This document shows, piece after piece, positions 52,218 through 61,378 of a stretch of 64,000 bases of DNA. The translations under genes and the position numbers were made by a program. The DNA is taken from positions 248,001 through 312,000 of the forward strand of contig NZ_CP094526.1 in NCBI RefSeq assembly GCF_029910095.1, in the 5' to 3' direction. Origin of the DNA: Bradyrhizobium sp. ISRA464 (GTDB lineage Bacteria > Pseudomonadota > Alphaproteobacteria > Rhizobiales > Xanthobacteraceae). The first letter of the stretch is position 1; each line of letters opens with the position of its first letter. Below the pieces are notes generated by a model. The model worked only from the letters and a program-made list of their open reading frames with translations, was not told where the DNA came from and searched no databases.

Positions 52218-53588
52218 ATGGACCTGTCGCGGCGGACGATTCTGAAGGGGGCCGGCGCCCTGCCCCTGCTGGGGAGCTGTTTCGGTACCTCGGCCCTGGC
52301 GCAGACGGTGCCCGCGGCGCCGGGTGCCGATCTCCCACCGATCCTGTTCGTGCACGGCAATGGCGACCAGGCGCCGCTCTGGGTGACGACGATCTGGCGG
52401 ATGGAATCCAACGGCGTGCGGCGCGAGCGGCTGCTCGCGATCAACTTCACCGATCCGCTGGCGCGCACCGACGACAAGGTCGAGCAGGCCAACCGCTCCT
52501 CGACGGACGACCAGCGCCGCGAACTCGGCGAGGCAATCAAGGAGCTGAAGCAGGCGACCGGCGCCGCGCGCGTCGCGCTGGTCGGCAGTTCGCGCGGCGG
52601 CTACGCGATCCGCAACTACATCAAGAATGGCGGTGGCGGCGATGTCAGTCATGCCGTGCTGTGCGGCACGCCGAACCACGGCGTCTATGCCTGGGACGAG
52701 GGGCTCGGCAACGAGTTCAACGGCCGCGGACCGTTCCTGCGCGCCCTGAACGACGGCGACAGCGAGGTGACCGCGGGCACCGCGTACCTGACGCTGCGCA
52801 GCGACGGGCTCGACAAATTCGCACAAGGCGACGGCCGCTTTGTCGGCAAGCCGGGTAAGCCGACCAATGTCACTGTTGATGGCCCGGCCCTGAAGGGCGC
52901 CACCAATCTGGTGCTCGGCGCGCTCGATCATCGCGAGACCGCGTTTCATCCGCGCGCCTTCCGCGAGATCTACAAGTTCATCGCGGGACGCGAGCCGTCG
53001 CGGATCGGCATCGTGCCGGAGGCGACGGTGAAGTTGAGCGGCCTCGTCACGGGCACGCCCGGCGGCGTGCCGACCAATCGTCCGGTGTCGGGCGCCTCCG
53101 TCGATATCTATCGTGTCTCGACAGAAACGGGCGAACGCATCGGCGGCCCGCTGCACAGCTCGCAGACGGGATCGGACGGTCGCTGGGGGCCGGCGCAGGT
53201 CGATCCCTCCTGGTTCCTCGAATTCGTGTTGACCTCACCTGATTCGGTGACGACGCACATCTATCGCTCGCCGTTTCCGCGCTCGTCGGACATCGTGCAT
53301 CTGCGCGCGGCACGGCCGTTGCTGCCTGCCGATACAGGCGCAGGCGCCATCGTCATGATGTCGCGGCCGCGCGGCTATTTCGGCCTGCCGCGCGATGTCG
53401 TGCTGCTCGACGGCAAGGAGCCGTCGGATGTGAAGCCGGGCGTGCCGACGGATTCGGTGACGACGTTGCGGCTTCCGGTAGCCGAGGCCGGCCGTCCGGT
53501 GGTCGGCATCTTCAACGAGGAGCGGATCGTGGCGCGGGCCTGGCCGGCATCGGAGAACCGGATTGCGATCGCCGAGCTGACCTATTAG
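52218..53588 (+). CDS. Tat-exported alpha/beta hydrolase with C-terminal beta domain
   Basis: The product is 456 residues from the ATG at 52218. The N-terminus MDLSRRTILKGAGALPLLG is a twin-arginine signal, so the protein is exported folded. The hydrolase part has PPILFVHGNGDQAPLWVTTI for the oxyanion turn, the nucleophile elbow VGSSRGGYAIRN, and VLCGTPNHGVYAWDEGLGNE as in lipase/PHB-depolymerase-like enzymes. The last 170 residues form beta strands (VKLSGLVTGTPGG, SGASVDIYRVSTETGERIGG, LEFVLTSPDSVTTHIYR) that look like a carbohydrate- or surface-binding sandwich. The substrate is probably an ester polymer or lipid. It is followed 79 bp later by a P450 gene. Confidence 0.85.
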   Translation: MDLSRRTILKGAGALPLLGSCFGTSALAQTVPAAPGADLPPILFVHGNGDQAPLWVTTIWRMESNGVRRERLLAINFTDPLARTDDKVEQANRSSTDDQRRELGEAIKELKQATGAARVALVGSSRGGYAIRNYIKNGGGGDVSHAVLCGTPNHGVYAWDEGLGNEFNGRGPFLRALNDGDSEVTAGTAYLTLRSDGLDKFAQGDGRFVGKPGKPTNVTVDGPALKGATNLVLGALDHRETAFHPRAFREIYKFIAGREPSRIGIVPEATVKLSGLVTGTPGGVPTNRPVSGASVDIYRVSTETGERIGGPLHSSQTGSDGRWGPAQVDPSWFLEFVLTSPDSVTTHIYRSPFPRSSDIVHLRAARPLLPADTGAGAIVMMSRPRGYFGLPRDVVLLDGKEPSDVKPGVPTDSVTTLRLPVAEAGRPVVGIFNEERIVARAWPASENRIAIAELTY

Positions 53589-53667
53589 CTCTTGTTATGG
53601 TCCACGCCTTCACGGCGCCGGGATTGCGTGTCTGGATCTGACGTCGCGATAGACTGGAGCGAGGACC

Positions 53668-55053
53668 ATGAGCATAGCCGAGGTCTACGACACGACAGTC
53701 ACGCGGCGGCCGCTGGTGCCGCCGGCCCCGCCGCGCGCGCCCGACGACATGACCGCGTTCGGGCGGATGCGGGCGATGCGCAACTCGCCGATCGAGACCT
53801 GGGGCCGGCGCGCCTATGAGGACGACATCATCCGGGGCCGCTTCTTCGGCCGCAGCAGTTTTATTCTCAACACGCCTGATGCGATCCGGCATGTGCTGGT
53901 CGACAATTACGAGAACTACACCCGCACGCCAGCCGGAATTCGCGTGCTGCGCCCGATGCTGGGCGAAGGACTTCTGATCGCCGAGGGCCGCGCGTGGAAA
54001 CATCAGCGTCGCACGCTGGCGCCGGCATTCACGCCGCGCGCCGTGATGACGCTCGCGCCCACCATGATCGCGGTGACCGACGAGACCATCGCCAAGCTGA
54101 AAGTTGCCAGCAGCGGCCCGGTCGATCTGCGCGAGACGATGCAGAGGATGACGCTCGAGATCGCCGGACGCACCATGTTCTCCTTCGGTATGGACCGTCA
54201 CGGCGCGACGCTGCGTAACTTCGTGATGGAATACGGCGAAACGCTGGCCCGGCCGCACATGCTCGATCTGCTGCTGCCGCTTGGCTGGCCGAGCCCGCAG
54301 GATTTCCGGCGCGCCCGCTTCCGCAAGCGCTGGACTGCTTTCGTAGGCCAGCTAATGGCCGAGCGCCGCGCCGCCGGCAAGAACGACAACGCGCCGGCTC
54401 GCGACCTGTTCGACCTGATGGAGGCCGCTCGCGATCCCGAGACCGGCGAGGCCTTCACCGATGCGCAGCTCGGCGATCAGGTCGCGACCATGATCCTGGC
54501 CGGTCACGAGACGACGGCGACCGCGCTGTTCTGGGCGCTCTATCTGCTGGCGCTGGATCCCCCGACGCAGGAGCAGTTGGCAGCAGAAGTCAGCAGCGTG
54601 GCGGCAGCTGGCACGCTCGACATCGAGCGGCTGAAATTCACCCGCGCGGTGATGGACGAGACCATGCGGCTTTATCCGCCGGCCTTCCTGATCGCACGCG
54701 CGGCTGATGGTCCGGACACCATCTCGGGCCTGCCGGTCAGGAAGCATGACGTAATCCTGATCGCGCCGTGGCTGTTGCACCGGCATGAAAAGCTGTGGCG
54801 TGATCCAAACGCATTCGTGCCGGCGCGATTCATGACCGGCACGCCGCCCGATCGCTTCGCCTATCTGCCGTTCGGGGTCGGCGCGCGGGTCTGCATCGGT
54901 GCGCATTTCGCGCTGGTCGAGGCGACGCTCGCGCTCGCCAGGATCATCGGTACGTTCCGCGTCGCACTGGCGGACAAGGAGCCGGTGATGCCGATCGGCG
55001 TGGTGACGACGCAACCCAACCGCTCGCCGATGTTTGCGATCACGGCACGCTGA
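53668..55053 (+). CDS. Cytochrome P450
   Basis: This 461-residue monooxygenase has the standard P450 motifs. The I-helix oxygen-binding AGHETTATALFWALYLLAL is present, as are the K-helix ExxR in VMDETMRLYPPAFLIARAA, the PERF-like region NAFVPARFM and the heme loop FGVGARVCIGAHFALVEATL with Cys409 as ligand. The N-terminus lacks a membrane anchor, so it is soluble. The sequence pattern is closest to the fatty-acid/CYP102- or CYP4-like bacterial group rather than the camphor type. No ferredoxin or reductase gene is adjacent, so it must use partners encoded elsewhere. Confidence 0.94.
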   Translation: MSIAEVYDTTVTRRPLVPPAPPRAPDDMTAFGRMRAMRNSPIETWGRRAYEDDIIRGRFFGRSSFILNTPDAIRHVLVDNYENYTRTPAGIRVLRPMLGEGLLIAEGRAWKHQRRTLAPAFTPRAVMTLAPTMIAVTDETIAKLKVASSGPVDLRETMQRMTLEIAGRTMFSFGMDRHGATLRNFVMEYGETLARPHMLDLLLPLGWPSPQDFRRARFRKRWTAFVGQLMAERRAAGKNDNAPARDLFDLMEAARDPETGEAFTDAQLGDQVATMILAGHETTATALFWALYLLALDPPTQEQLAAEVSSVAAAGTLDIERLKFTRAVMDETMRLYPPAFLIARAADGPDTISGLPVRKHDVILIAPWLLHRHEKLWRDPNAFVPARFMTGTPPDRFAYLPFGVGARVCIGAHFALVEATLALARIIGTFRVALADKEPVMPIGVVTTQPNRSPMFAITAR

Positions 55054-55196
55054 AAACCCTTGCGCGACACCTCCAAGATGCTCATCTAAGGCGCGATGAG
55101 TTCAGGTTGACCCGTCATCGTCTCCTTGCCTCCCTTTGAGCGCGTTCGTCCGGAAAGCCGCTTCGTATCTTTCCGGCTCATGCTTGAGGTCTCACC

Positions 55197-56606
55197 ATGA
55201 GCGATACGCAGGCCCAATTCGCAGTCCTCAGGCAGACGGCCGATAGTGCCGTCGTCGATGCCATGCAGCAGCTGATCGCGGATGGTCATGATCGCGATCT
55301 CAATCGCATCAACCTGCTGGATTTCTCCCGCAGCACCGGACTTGATCAGGAGAAGGTGATCTCCGGCTTTCTGCATGCCTCGCGGCTCGGTCTGTTCGAC
55401 ATGAGCTGGAACGTGCTGTGTCCAGGCTGTGGTGGCGTGCTCGACGCCCACGCGACGCTGAAGTCGCTGCGCCACGACGACTACAATTGCGCGCTGTGCG
55501 CGGCGGGCTACGAGGCCTCGGTCGATGAACTCGTCGAAGTGGCTTTTACTGTCAGTCCGCGGGTCCGCCACATTGCCGCGCACGATCCCAATACGCTGCC
55601 GATCTGGGAATACTTCCGGCAAATGTTCTGGAGCTCGGGCATCGAGCTCGACGAGAGTTCGCTTTCGACGTTGATCAACGAGGTGACGCTGGAGGGGTTA
55701 GAGCTGCCGCCCGGTGAGAAGGCAATTCTGTCGCTCAATTTGCCCAACGAATTCGTCATTGTGTTTGAGCCGGTGACGCATTCGGCGCACTTCTTCGCCA
55801 TTGAGGGCGAGCCCACCACCGAGCGTCAGCAGTTTTCGATCGCATTCAACAAGCTGCACGCACCGACCGGGACGTCGACGATGCGACCGGGGCCGCTGCG
55901 GCTCTCGCTGGAAAATCAGGCTGACGTCCGCGTGCTCCCGTCGGTCTGGATCGCAGGCGATCCGCTGCACAAGTTGCTGGGCAAGCGCAAGCCGATCCTC
56001 ACGGCAAAGCGTATGTTGTCGAACCAGACCTTCCGCGACGTGTTCAAGGCCGACAATCTCAACGTGGACCAGCGGCTGAAAATCACCGCGCTGACTTTCC
56101 TGTTCACCGATCTCAAGGGCTCGACCGCGCTCTATGAGCGCGTCGGCGATCTCGCCGCGTTCGATCTGGTGCGCGCGCATTTCCATGCGCTGCTCGAGAT
56201 CATCGCCTCCGAACACGGCGCGGTGGTGAAGACGATCGGCGATGCCGTGATGGCAACGTTCATCAAGCCCGAAGACGCGCTGTCGGCGGGCTTGCGCATG
56301 CGCGCCGCGATGAAGAAGCTCAATGCCGAGTGCGGCCGGGAGGACCTGATCGTCAAGATCGGCATTCATGAGGGCCCCTGCCTGGCGGTGATGCTGAACG
56401 AACGGCAGGACTATTTCGGGCAGACCGTGAACATCGCAGCGCGGGTGCAGAGCCTGTCGACGTCGCAGGAAATTCATCTGACCCAGCCGGTGATGGAATC
56501 GCAGGCGGTTGCCGGCATTCTGGATCGTGCGGCGATCAGGCCGATCCAGAAGGAGGCCGCGCTGCGTGGAATCGCCGACAAGCTCGTGGTGTACGAGATA
56601 CCTTGA
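55197..56606 (+). CDS. Class III adenylate/guanylate cyclase with N-terminal DUF5939-like domain
   Basis: This 469-residue protein has an N-terminal region (about 1-290). It includes a zinc-ribbon-like CPGCGGVLDAHATL...CALC and the segment LSLNLPNEFVIVFEPVTHSA. The catalytic domain (about 300-469) has TFLFTDLKGSTALYERVGDL with the first metal Asp, VKTIGDAVMATFIKPEDAL with the second Asp, and YFGQTVNIAARVQSLSTSQE with the transition-state Asn and Arg. All catalytic residues appear present. The N-terminal part probably senses an unknown ligand. It is not membrane-bound. Confidence 0.9.
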   Translation: MSDTQAQFAVLRQTADSAVVDAMQQLIADGHDRDLNRINLLDFSRSTGLDQEKVISGFLHASRLGLFDMSWNVLCPGCGGVLDAHATLKSLRHDDYNCALCAAGYEASVDELVEVAFTVSPRVRHIAAHDPNTLPIWEYFRQMFWSSGIELDESSLSTLINEVTLEGLELPPGEKAILSLNLPNEFVIVFEPVTHSAHFFAIEGEPTTERQQFSIAFNKLHAPTGTSTMRPGPLRLSLENQADVRVLPSVWIAGDPLHKLLGKRKPILTAKRMLSNQTFRDVFKADNLNVDQRLKITALTFLFTDLKGSTALYERVGDLAAFDLVRAHFHALLEIIASEHGAVVKTIGDAVMATFIKPEDALSAGLRMRAAMKKLNAECGREDLIVKIGIHEGPCLAVMLNERQDYFGQTVNIAARVQSLSTSQEIHLTQPVMESQAVAGILDRAAIRPIQKEAALRGIADKLVVYEIP

Positions 56607-56618
56607 GCTGATTTTCAC

Positions 56619-56675
56619 CGTCATTGCGGGGAGCGACCACGACGAATGGATTGCTTCGCTTCGGTCGCAATGACG
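56619..56675. repeat. Palindromic repeat (cgtcattgc...gcaatgacg)
   Basis: Inverted ends cgtcattgc and gcaatgacg enclose about 40 bp, including attgcttcgcttcgg. It is another member of the dispersed intergenic palindromes and follows the cyclase stop codon. Confidence 0.65.
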
Positions 56676-56715
56676 GACACACTCGGGACATTGCCGAAAC
56701 GTAATGCTTGTGCGG

Positions 56716-56745
56716 GAACCGGCGCCGATTGCGCCGGTTCTGTTT
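56716..56745 (+). terminator. Likely terminator of the cyclase gene
   Basis: A perfect 10-bp stem gaaccggcgc/gcgccggttc with a 5-nt loop is followed by tgttt. It lies between the cyclase and the TerB gene. Confidence 0.65.
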
Positions 56746-56790
56746 CCGCGCCATATAGTTTTTCATCAAGCCTATTCGACAGAGAGAGCG

Positions 56791-57294
56791 ATGCTCGACG
56801 GACTCCGCCAATTCATTGCCGATATCGTGTCCCCCGACGCGCAGGCCGACCGGACCTTCGACGACAGCGACTACCGTCTGGCGGCCACTGCGCTGCTGGT
56901 TCACGTCGTGTCGCTGGACGGCGAGCCGACGGCGGTCGAGAAACGCAAGCTGCACAGCCTGATCGAGAGCCGTTTCCAGCTCGATCCCGGCACCGCCGAC
57001 AAGCTGATCGCATCGGCCATGCGGGTCGAGGGCGAGGCCGTCGATCTCTATCACTTTACCAGCGTGATCATGCGCTCGGTGAACGAGGAGGGACGGCTGC
57101 GCATCGTCGAGATGATGTGGGAGTTGGTCTATGTCGACGGCCAGGTCAGCGAGTTCGAGGACAACGTGGTCTGGCGTGCCGCCGACTTGCTCGGCATTTC
57201 CTCGCGCGATCGCATCGATCTCAAGCATCGCGTCGCCGAGAAACAGGCGGCGCTGCCGAAGGGCCCGTGGGGCACGGCAGACGCGGCAACCTGA
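56791..57294 (+). CDS. TerB-family protein
   Basis: The product is 167 residues from the ATG at 56791 (gagagag upstream); the longer frame to 56704 would read through the terminator hairpin. A single TerB helical domain covers most of it: YRLAATALLVHVVSLDGEPT, AVEKRKLHSLIESRF, VIMRSVNEEGRLRIVEMMWE and LVYVDGQVSEFEDNVVWRAA. Acidic residues in the two repeats could bind metal. Single TerB proteins in alphaproteobacteria are conserved but not tied to tellurite resistance here, since no other ter genes are present. Confidence 0.88.
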   Translation: MLDGLRQFIADIVSPDAQADRTFDDSDYRLAATALLVHVVSLDGEPTAVEKRKLHSLIESRFQLDPGTADKLIASAMRVEGEAVDLYHFTSVIMRSVNEEGRLRIVEMMWELVYVDGQVSEFEDNVVWRAADLLGISSRDRIDLKHRVAEKQAALPKGPWGTADAAT

Positions 57295-57530
57295 CACGCC
57301 TATTGTGTCAACTCGGACATCATCACAGCAGCATCACAGATGACGAAACTTTAATGTCCGGTGTGATTTGCCGCGATCATGGGCGATCCGCTTGAAAATC
57401 CGGCGTTTCACTTGAAACTTGCGCGAGCTCCCTGTCGACAAGCTGACGGGCGGCTTGCTCCCACCGCATGCCTATGCTCTCGTCGCGACCGTTCGAGAGC
57501 TCTCTGCAATTTGAAATAAGAGTTTGGATC

Positions 57531-58310
57531 GTGACCGAGCGTGTGACGCTGATAACCGGGGCATCGGCGGGCATAGGTACCGAACTGGCGCGTGTGTTTG
57601 CATCGAACGGTCACCGTGTGGCGCTGGTGGCGCGGCGTGCTGATCGCCTGAAGGCGCTCGCCGACGAGCTCGGCGGCAAGGGCAGCGCGACGCCGATCGT
57701 GATTCCCTGCGACCTGCAAGAGAACGATGCCGGCGACAAGATCGCGGCGGCCCTGACCGAGGCCGGGGTCGAGATCGAATATCTCGTCAACAATGCGGGT
57801 TTTGGTCTGTTCGGCCTCGCGATCAAGCGCGACCGCGCCGAGCAGCTCAACATGATCGCGGTCAACGTCCGTGCGCTGACCGATCTGTCGTTGCGCTTTG
57901 CCGACCAGCTGATCCGTCATCGCGGTGGCATCCTCAATCTGGGCTCGATTGCCGGATTCCTGCCGGGACCCGGCATGGCCGTCTACTACGCCACCAAGGC
58001 CTATGTGCTGTCGTTTTCCGAGGCGCTGCGCCGCGAGCTGGCGCCGCAGGGCGTGCGCGTCACCGTGGTGTGCCCGGGTCCGGTGCCGTCGGAGTTCCAG
58101 GCGCGCGCCGGCTTTACGCCCGGATTCGATTCCGCCATCCTTGACGTTGCGCCGGCAGAGGTCGCCAGGCAGGCTTATCAAGGGCTGATGGCCAACAAGC
58201 GTGCCGTGTTGCCCGGACTCTTCATCAAGCTCGTGCCATTCCTGCTCCGCCTGTTCCCGCGCTCCTTCATCCTGACGGCTGTCGGCGGTTTTCAGCTCCG
58301 CAAGCGCTAG
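57531..58310 (+). CDS. Short-chain dehydrogenase/reductase
   Basis: The product is 259 residues from the GTG at 57531 (MTERVTLITGASAGIGTELA); the open frame upstream has no family match. It has the Rossmann TGASAGIG motif, the cofactor loop VALVARRADRLKALADELGG with Arg residues that favour NADP, and YLVNNAGFGLFG. The catalytic Ser and Tyr-Lys lie in ILNLGSIAGFLPGPGMAVYY and ATKAYVLSFSEALRREL. The C-terminus has a hydrophobic helix (LFIKLVPFLLRLFPRSFILT) that may associate with membrane. The substrate is unknown, perhaps a lipid or long-chain aldehyde. Confidence 0.9.
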   Translation: MTERVTLITGASAGIGTELARVFASNGHRVALVARRADRLKALADELGGKGSATPIVIPCDLQENDAGDKIAAALTEAGVEIEYLVNNAGFGLFGLAIKRDRAEQLNMIAVNVRALTDLSLRFADQLIRHRGGILNLGSIAGFLPGPGMAVYYATKAYVLSFSEALRRELAPQGVRVTVVCPGPVPSEFQARAGFTPGFDSAILDVAPAEVARQAYQGLMANKRAVLPGLFIKLVPFLLRLFPRSFILTAVGGFQLRKR

Positions 58311-58432
58311 CCATCGTCGCGACGGTTATTCATGGCCCGCGACTTGCTTCGCGTGAGTGCGCAAGCTCACGCGATATTAAGAATTGCTTAGCTATGATCC
58401 TGCCTAGCGTGCCGAATCCCTAAGCAGAGACA

Positions 58433-59225
58433 ATGTCGTTCCGGTCGGACCAAGCCAGTGTCGTGGTGCCCTTCGCAAATCGAAGGCCGGCCGCGGCCAC
58501 GCCGGAGCCGGCCCCGATGCAGCCGATCCTGATCGTGCTGCACCAGGAGCCCCGGCCGGATCGGCAACGCCCTGCACGCGCTGGGCTACAAGCTGGACAT
58601 CCGCCGCCCGCGCTTCGGCGACGCGCTCCCTGAGACGCTCGACGAGCACGCCGGCGCCGTTATCTTCGGCGGCCCGATGAGCGCCAACGATCTCGACGAC
58701 TACGTGCGGCGCGAGATCGACTGGATCGGCGTGCCGCTGCGTGAGCAGCGGCCGTTCCTGGGCATCTGCCTGGGCGCCCAGATGCTGGCGCGGCAACTTG
58801 GCGCAAAGGTCGCGCCGCATCCGGAAGGGCGCGTCGAGGTCGGCTACTATCCAATCAGGCCGACGGCCGCGGGCCGTGCGCTTTGTCCAAACTGGCCGGC
58901 GCGCGTCTACCACTGGCACGGCGAGGGATTTCAATTGCCCGACGGCGCGGAGCTGCTTGCCTCGGGCGATGACTTTCCGATCCAGGCGTTCCAGTTCGAC
59001 AATGCCTTCGGCCTGCAGTTCCATCCCGATGTGACCTACGCGATGATGCACCGCTGGACCACGCGCGGTTGCGTGCGCATGGATTCGCCGGGCGCGCAGC
59101 CGCGCCATCTGCATTTCGCCGAACGCGCGGTCTACGACGCCGCCGAGCGAGCGTGGCTGAAGCATTTCATCGACGGCTGGATCGCGGACACGCCGCGCAC
59201 GATGATGCTGCAAGCCGCGGAATAG
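58433..59225 (+). pseudogene. Glutamine amidotransferase (class I), frameshifted near the start
   Basis: The gene begins at 58433 or at the internal ATG at 58517 (MQPILIVLHQE) and is broken at about 58550. After caggag the frame shifts, and the rest of the protein reads in another frame as IGNALHALGYKLDIRRPRFG, AVIFGGPMSANDLDDYVRRE and so on to the stop at 59225. An 8-bp loss relative to a normal HSTPGRIG turn would explain it. The downstream part is otherwise intact, with the GATase nucleophile in FLGICLGAQMLARQLGAKVA, YHWHGEGFQLP and LQFHPDVTYAMMHRW. The 3' frame could still be translated from 58677 (MSANDLDD), giving 182 residues without the first strands. Confidence 0.7.
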
Positions 59226-59356
59226 CCGCCGCGCGGAATATCGTATCGCGCATCGCGTGCGTTCTCATTCGACAGATGTGTTAGTGTTGCGCGCCGTGGC
59301 CGGTGTCGCAGCAATTCGCGCGTGCGCCGATAACAACAAACCACAGGGAGATCGCC

Positions 59357-60166
59357 GTGAGCTACGAACACATCCTCTACGACGTCAGCGACAGGATCGC
59401 GACCGTCACGCTCAACCGCCCCGATCGCATGAATGCGTGGACGGCGATCATGGAGCGCGACGTTCGCCGCGCGATGGAGGCCGCGGCTGATGACGACAAT
59501 GTCCGCGTCATCGTGATCACCGGTGCGGGCCGCGCGTTCTGCGCCGGTGCCGACATGGAGGCGCTGAAGGGGATCGATCCCAACGAGGTCAGGCGCGGCG
59601 AGAGCATTCCGTTCGACATGAACCGTCGCGCCGACTGGCAGACGCGTTACGCCTATTATCCCGCGATTAAAAAGCCTGTGATCGCGATGCTCAACGGTGC
59701 CACCGCCGGCATCGGCCTGGTCCACGCGCTCTATTGCGATCTGCGCTTTGCGGCCGACAATGCAGTGTTCACGACGGCCTTCGCGCGGCGCGGCCTGATC
59801 GCCGAGCACGGCATCAGCTGGATGCTGCCGCACATCGTCGGCCACGCCAATGCGCTCGATCTGCTGATGTCCGCGCGGCGCGTGTCGGCCGAGGAGGCGC
59901 TGCGCATCGGCCTCGTCAACCGGCTCTGCACGCCGGACAGGCTGCGCGAGGAAACCTACGCCTATGCCCGCGATCTCGCCGATTTCGTCTCGCCGAGCGC
60001 GATGGCCACCATCAAGCGCCAGCTCTACGACGTGCCGTTCCAGACGCTGGCCGAAGCCACCATCGACGCCAACCGCGAGATGCAGATCGCGCTCAAGAGC
60101 AACGATTTCAGGGAAGGCGTCGCGAGCTTCGTGGAGAAGCGGCCGCCGCGGTTTACGGGGACGTGA
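59357..60166 (+). CDS. Enoyl-CoA hydratase/isomerase family protein
   Basis: The product is 269 residues from the GTG at 59357, behind cagggagatc. It is a crotonase: N-terminal YDVSDRIATVTLNRPDRMNA, oxyanion-hole loops ITGAGRAFCAGADMEALKGI and AMLNGATAGIGLVHALYCDL, then RRGLIAEHGISWMLPHIVG with Glu in the position of a catalytic residue. The C-terminal trimerisation helix includes SSAMATIKR-like SPSAMATIKRQLYDVPFQTL. It hydrates or isomerises an enoyl-CoA; the substrate is unknown. It starts 131 bp after the amidotransferase pseudogene, and its own transcription is likely. Confidence 0.9.
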   Translation: MSYEHILYDVSDRIATVTLNRPDRMNAWTAIMERDVRRAMEAAADDDNVRVIVITGAGRAFCAGADMEALKGIDPNEVRRGESIPFDMNRRADWQTRYAYYPAIKKPVIAMLNGATAGIGLVHALYCDLRFAADNAVFTTAFARRGLIAEHGISWMLPHIVGHANALDLLMSARRVSAEEALRIGLVNRLCTPDRLREETYAYARDLADFVSPSAMATIKRQLYDVPFQTLAEATIDANREMQIALKSNDFREGVASFVEKRPPRFTGT

Positions 60167-60363
60167 GGGGAGGGGTCGAGAGCAGGAAGGCTTGCCTCGG
60201 CTCGCCGTCGCTCTGCGGGCCATGGCGGCCAGCGCCACGCGTTGGAGAAATGGAATGGGGGTGGTGAACTGGTCCGTCTTCGCCCTGCGGGCTACGCCGG
60301 ACACCACGCTTCACCCTTCGGGCTCCGCGCGGCTGCGCCACGCGTAGCCCGAAGGGCGGAGCG

Positions 60364-60439
60364 TGGTGGAGCCAGGCGGGATCGAACCGCCGACCTCATC
60401 ATTGCGAACGATGCGCTCTCCCAGCTGAGCTATGGCCCC
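60364..60439 (-). tRNA. tRNA-Ala (CGC)
   Basis: The 76-nt cloverleaf on the minus strand has acceptor stem GGGGCCA/TGGCTCC with the G3-T70 wobble pair that marks alanine tRNA, and an encoded CCA. The D-arm is TAGCTCAGCTGGGAGAGCG. The anticodon stem CATCG/TGATG closes TTCGCAA, giving anticodon CGC, which reads GCG. Confidence 0.97.
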
Positions 60440-60589
60440 ATCGCAGCCGGGTTGTGCTGAGTATCCCGGCCGACAGTCGGGCGCCATTTACAGTCCGGCC
60501 CAAGGCCAAGTCAAGAACGGTTAAACTGCGGTTTTCGGCCCGGCGGCCGGGGAAGTTCCCTTGTTTGCGGGGGGATGAACCGATATCTA

Positions 60590-60659
60590 GAGCATGATCC
60601 GGACCCGGAAGGCCGCGCCAGCGCAAAATGCGTAGCGGTTTTCCAGAAAGATCATGCTC
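60590..60659. repeat. Family D palindromic repeat (gagcatgatc...gatcatgctc)
   Basis: The ends gagcatgatccgga and agatcatgctc are inverted copies around aagcggttttcc-like sequence (gtagcggttttccagaaaga). A partial copy lies at about 44339-44365 between tsaD and hemD. The rest of 60440-60737 holds no gene that I can see. Confidence 0.75.
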
Positions 60660-60737
60660 AAAAAAGAAGCGCGATGACGGTTCATTCCCAGTCTCGTCGT
60701 GCTTCAACTGACTGTCCCACCCGCGAGCCCCCACCAC

Positions 60738-61028
60738 ATGCGTGCTGTCCTCGACATCGTCATCATCGTCCTTGACCTCTATGTCTGGCTCCTGATCGCC
60801 TCCGCCATCCTGTCCTGGCTGGTGGCCTTCAATGTCGTCAACACGCGCAACCAGTTCGTCTCGGGGGTGGCCGAGTTCCTCTACCGGATCACGGAGCCGG
60901 TGCTGCGGCCGATTCGGAACGTGATGCCGAACCTGGGCGGGCTCGATATCTCGCCGATCATCGTGATCCTGATCATCATGTTTATCGAGCGGGTGATCAT
61001 GTATTACATCTACCCGAACGTCATCTGA
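60738..61028 (+). CDS. YggT family membrane protein
   Basis: The 96-residue product starts at MRAVLDIVIIVLDLYVWLLI. Two transmembrane regions flank the conserved loop ITEPVLRPIRNVMPNLGGLD, and the end reads PIIVILIIMFIERVIMYYIY. This is the YggT pattern. YggT proteins are linked to osmotic or ion homeostasis and to cell-division-related membrane organisation. The exact role is open. It heads a compact unit with the DUF167 and folD genes. Confidence 0.92.
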   Translation: MRAVLDIVIIVLDLYVWLLIASAILSWLVAFNVVNTRNQFVSGVAEFLYRITEPVLRPIRNVMPNLGGLDISPIIVILIIMFIERVIMYYIYPNVI

Positions 61029-61050
61029 CCCTTTTCGAGGGACCTCGTTG

Positions 61051-61377
61051 ATGGACCCTTGGCGCTATTCCACCGAGGGCATCAGCATCTCGGTGCGCGT
61101 GACGCCGCGCGGCGGACGCGACGGCGTCGACGGGATCGAAACCCTGGCGAACGGCCGATCCGTGGTGAAAGTCAGGGTGCGCGCCATTGCCGAGGGCGGG
61201 GAAGCCAACCGTGCGGTGACCGAGCTGCTCGCCAAGGTGCTTGGCGTGCCCAAGGCCAGGGTGAAGATCCTGTCCGGCGCCACCTCGCGGCTCAAGCAGG
61301 TGGCCGTCGACGGCGACCCGAAAGAGCTTGGCGGGACCTTGCGGAAGGTGACCGCAACGCGAGAGACAAAGGACTGA
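61051..61377 (+). CDS. DUF167 / UPF0235 (YggU) family protein
   Basis: The product is 108 residues from the ATG at 61051 (gaggga upstream). It has the YggU fold: [40 protein letters not shown] and [20 protein letters not shown], ending in the conserved [12 protein letters not shown]. Structures exist but no function is known. It lies 22 bp after yggT and one base before folD. YggT-YggU pairing is widespread. Confidence 0.92.
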   Translation: MDPWRYSTEGISISVRVTPRGGRDGVDGIETLANGRSVVKVRVRAIAEGGEANRAVTELLAKVLGVPKARVKILSGATSRLKQVAVDGDPKELGGTLRKVTATRETKD

Positions 61378-61378
61378 C

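Noticed and set aside
56791..57294. Tellurite-resistance determinant
   Set aside because: Only a single TerB domain is present with no other ter genes, so a resistance role is not supported.
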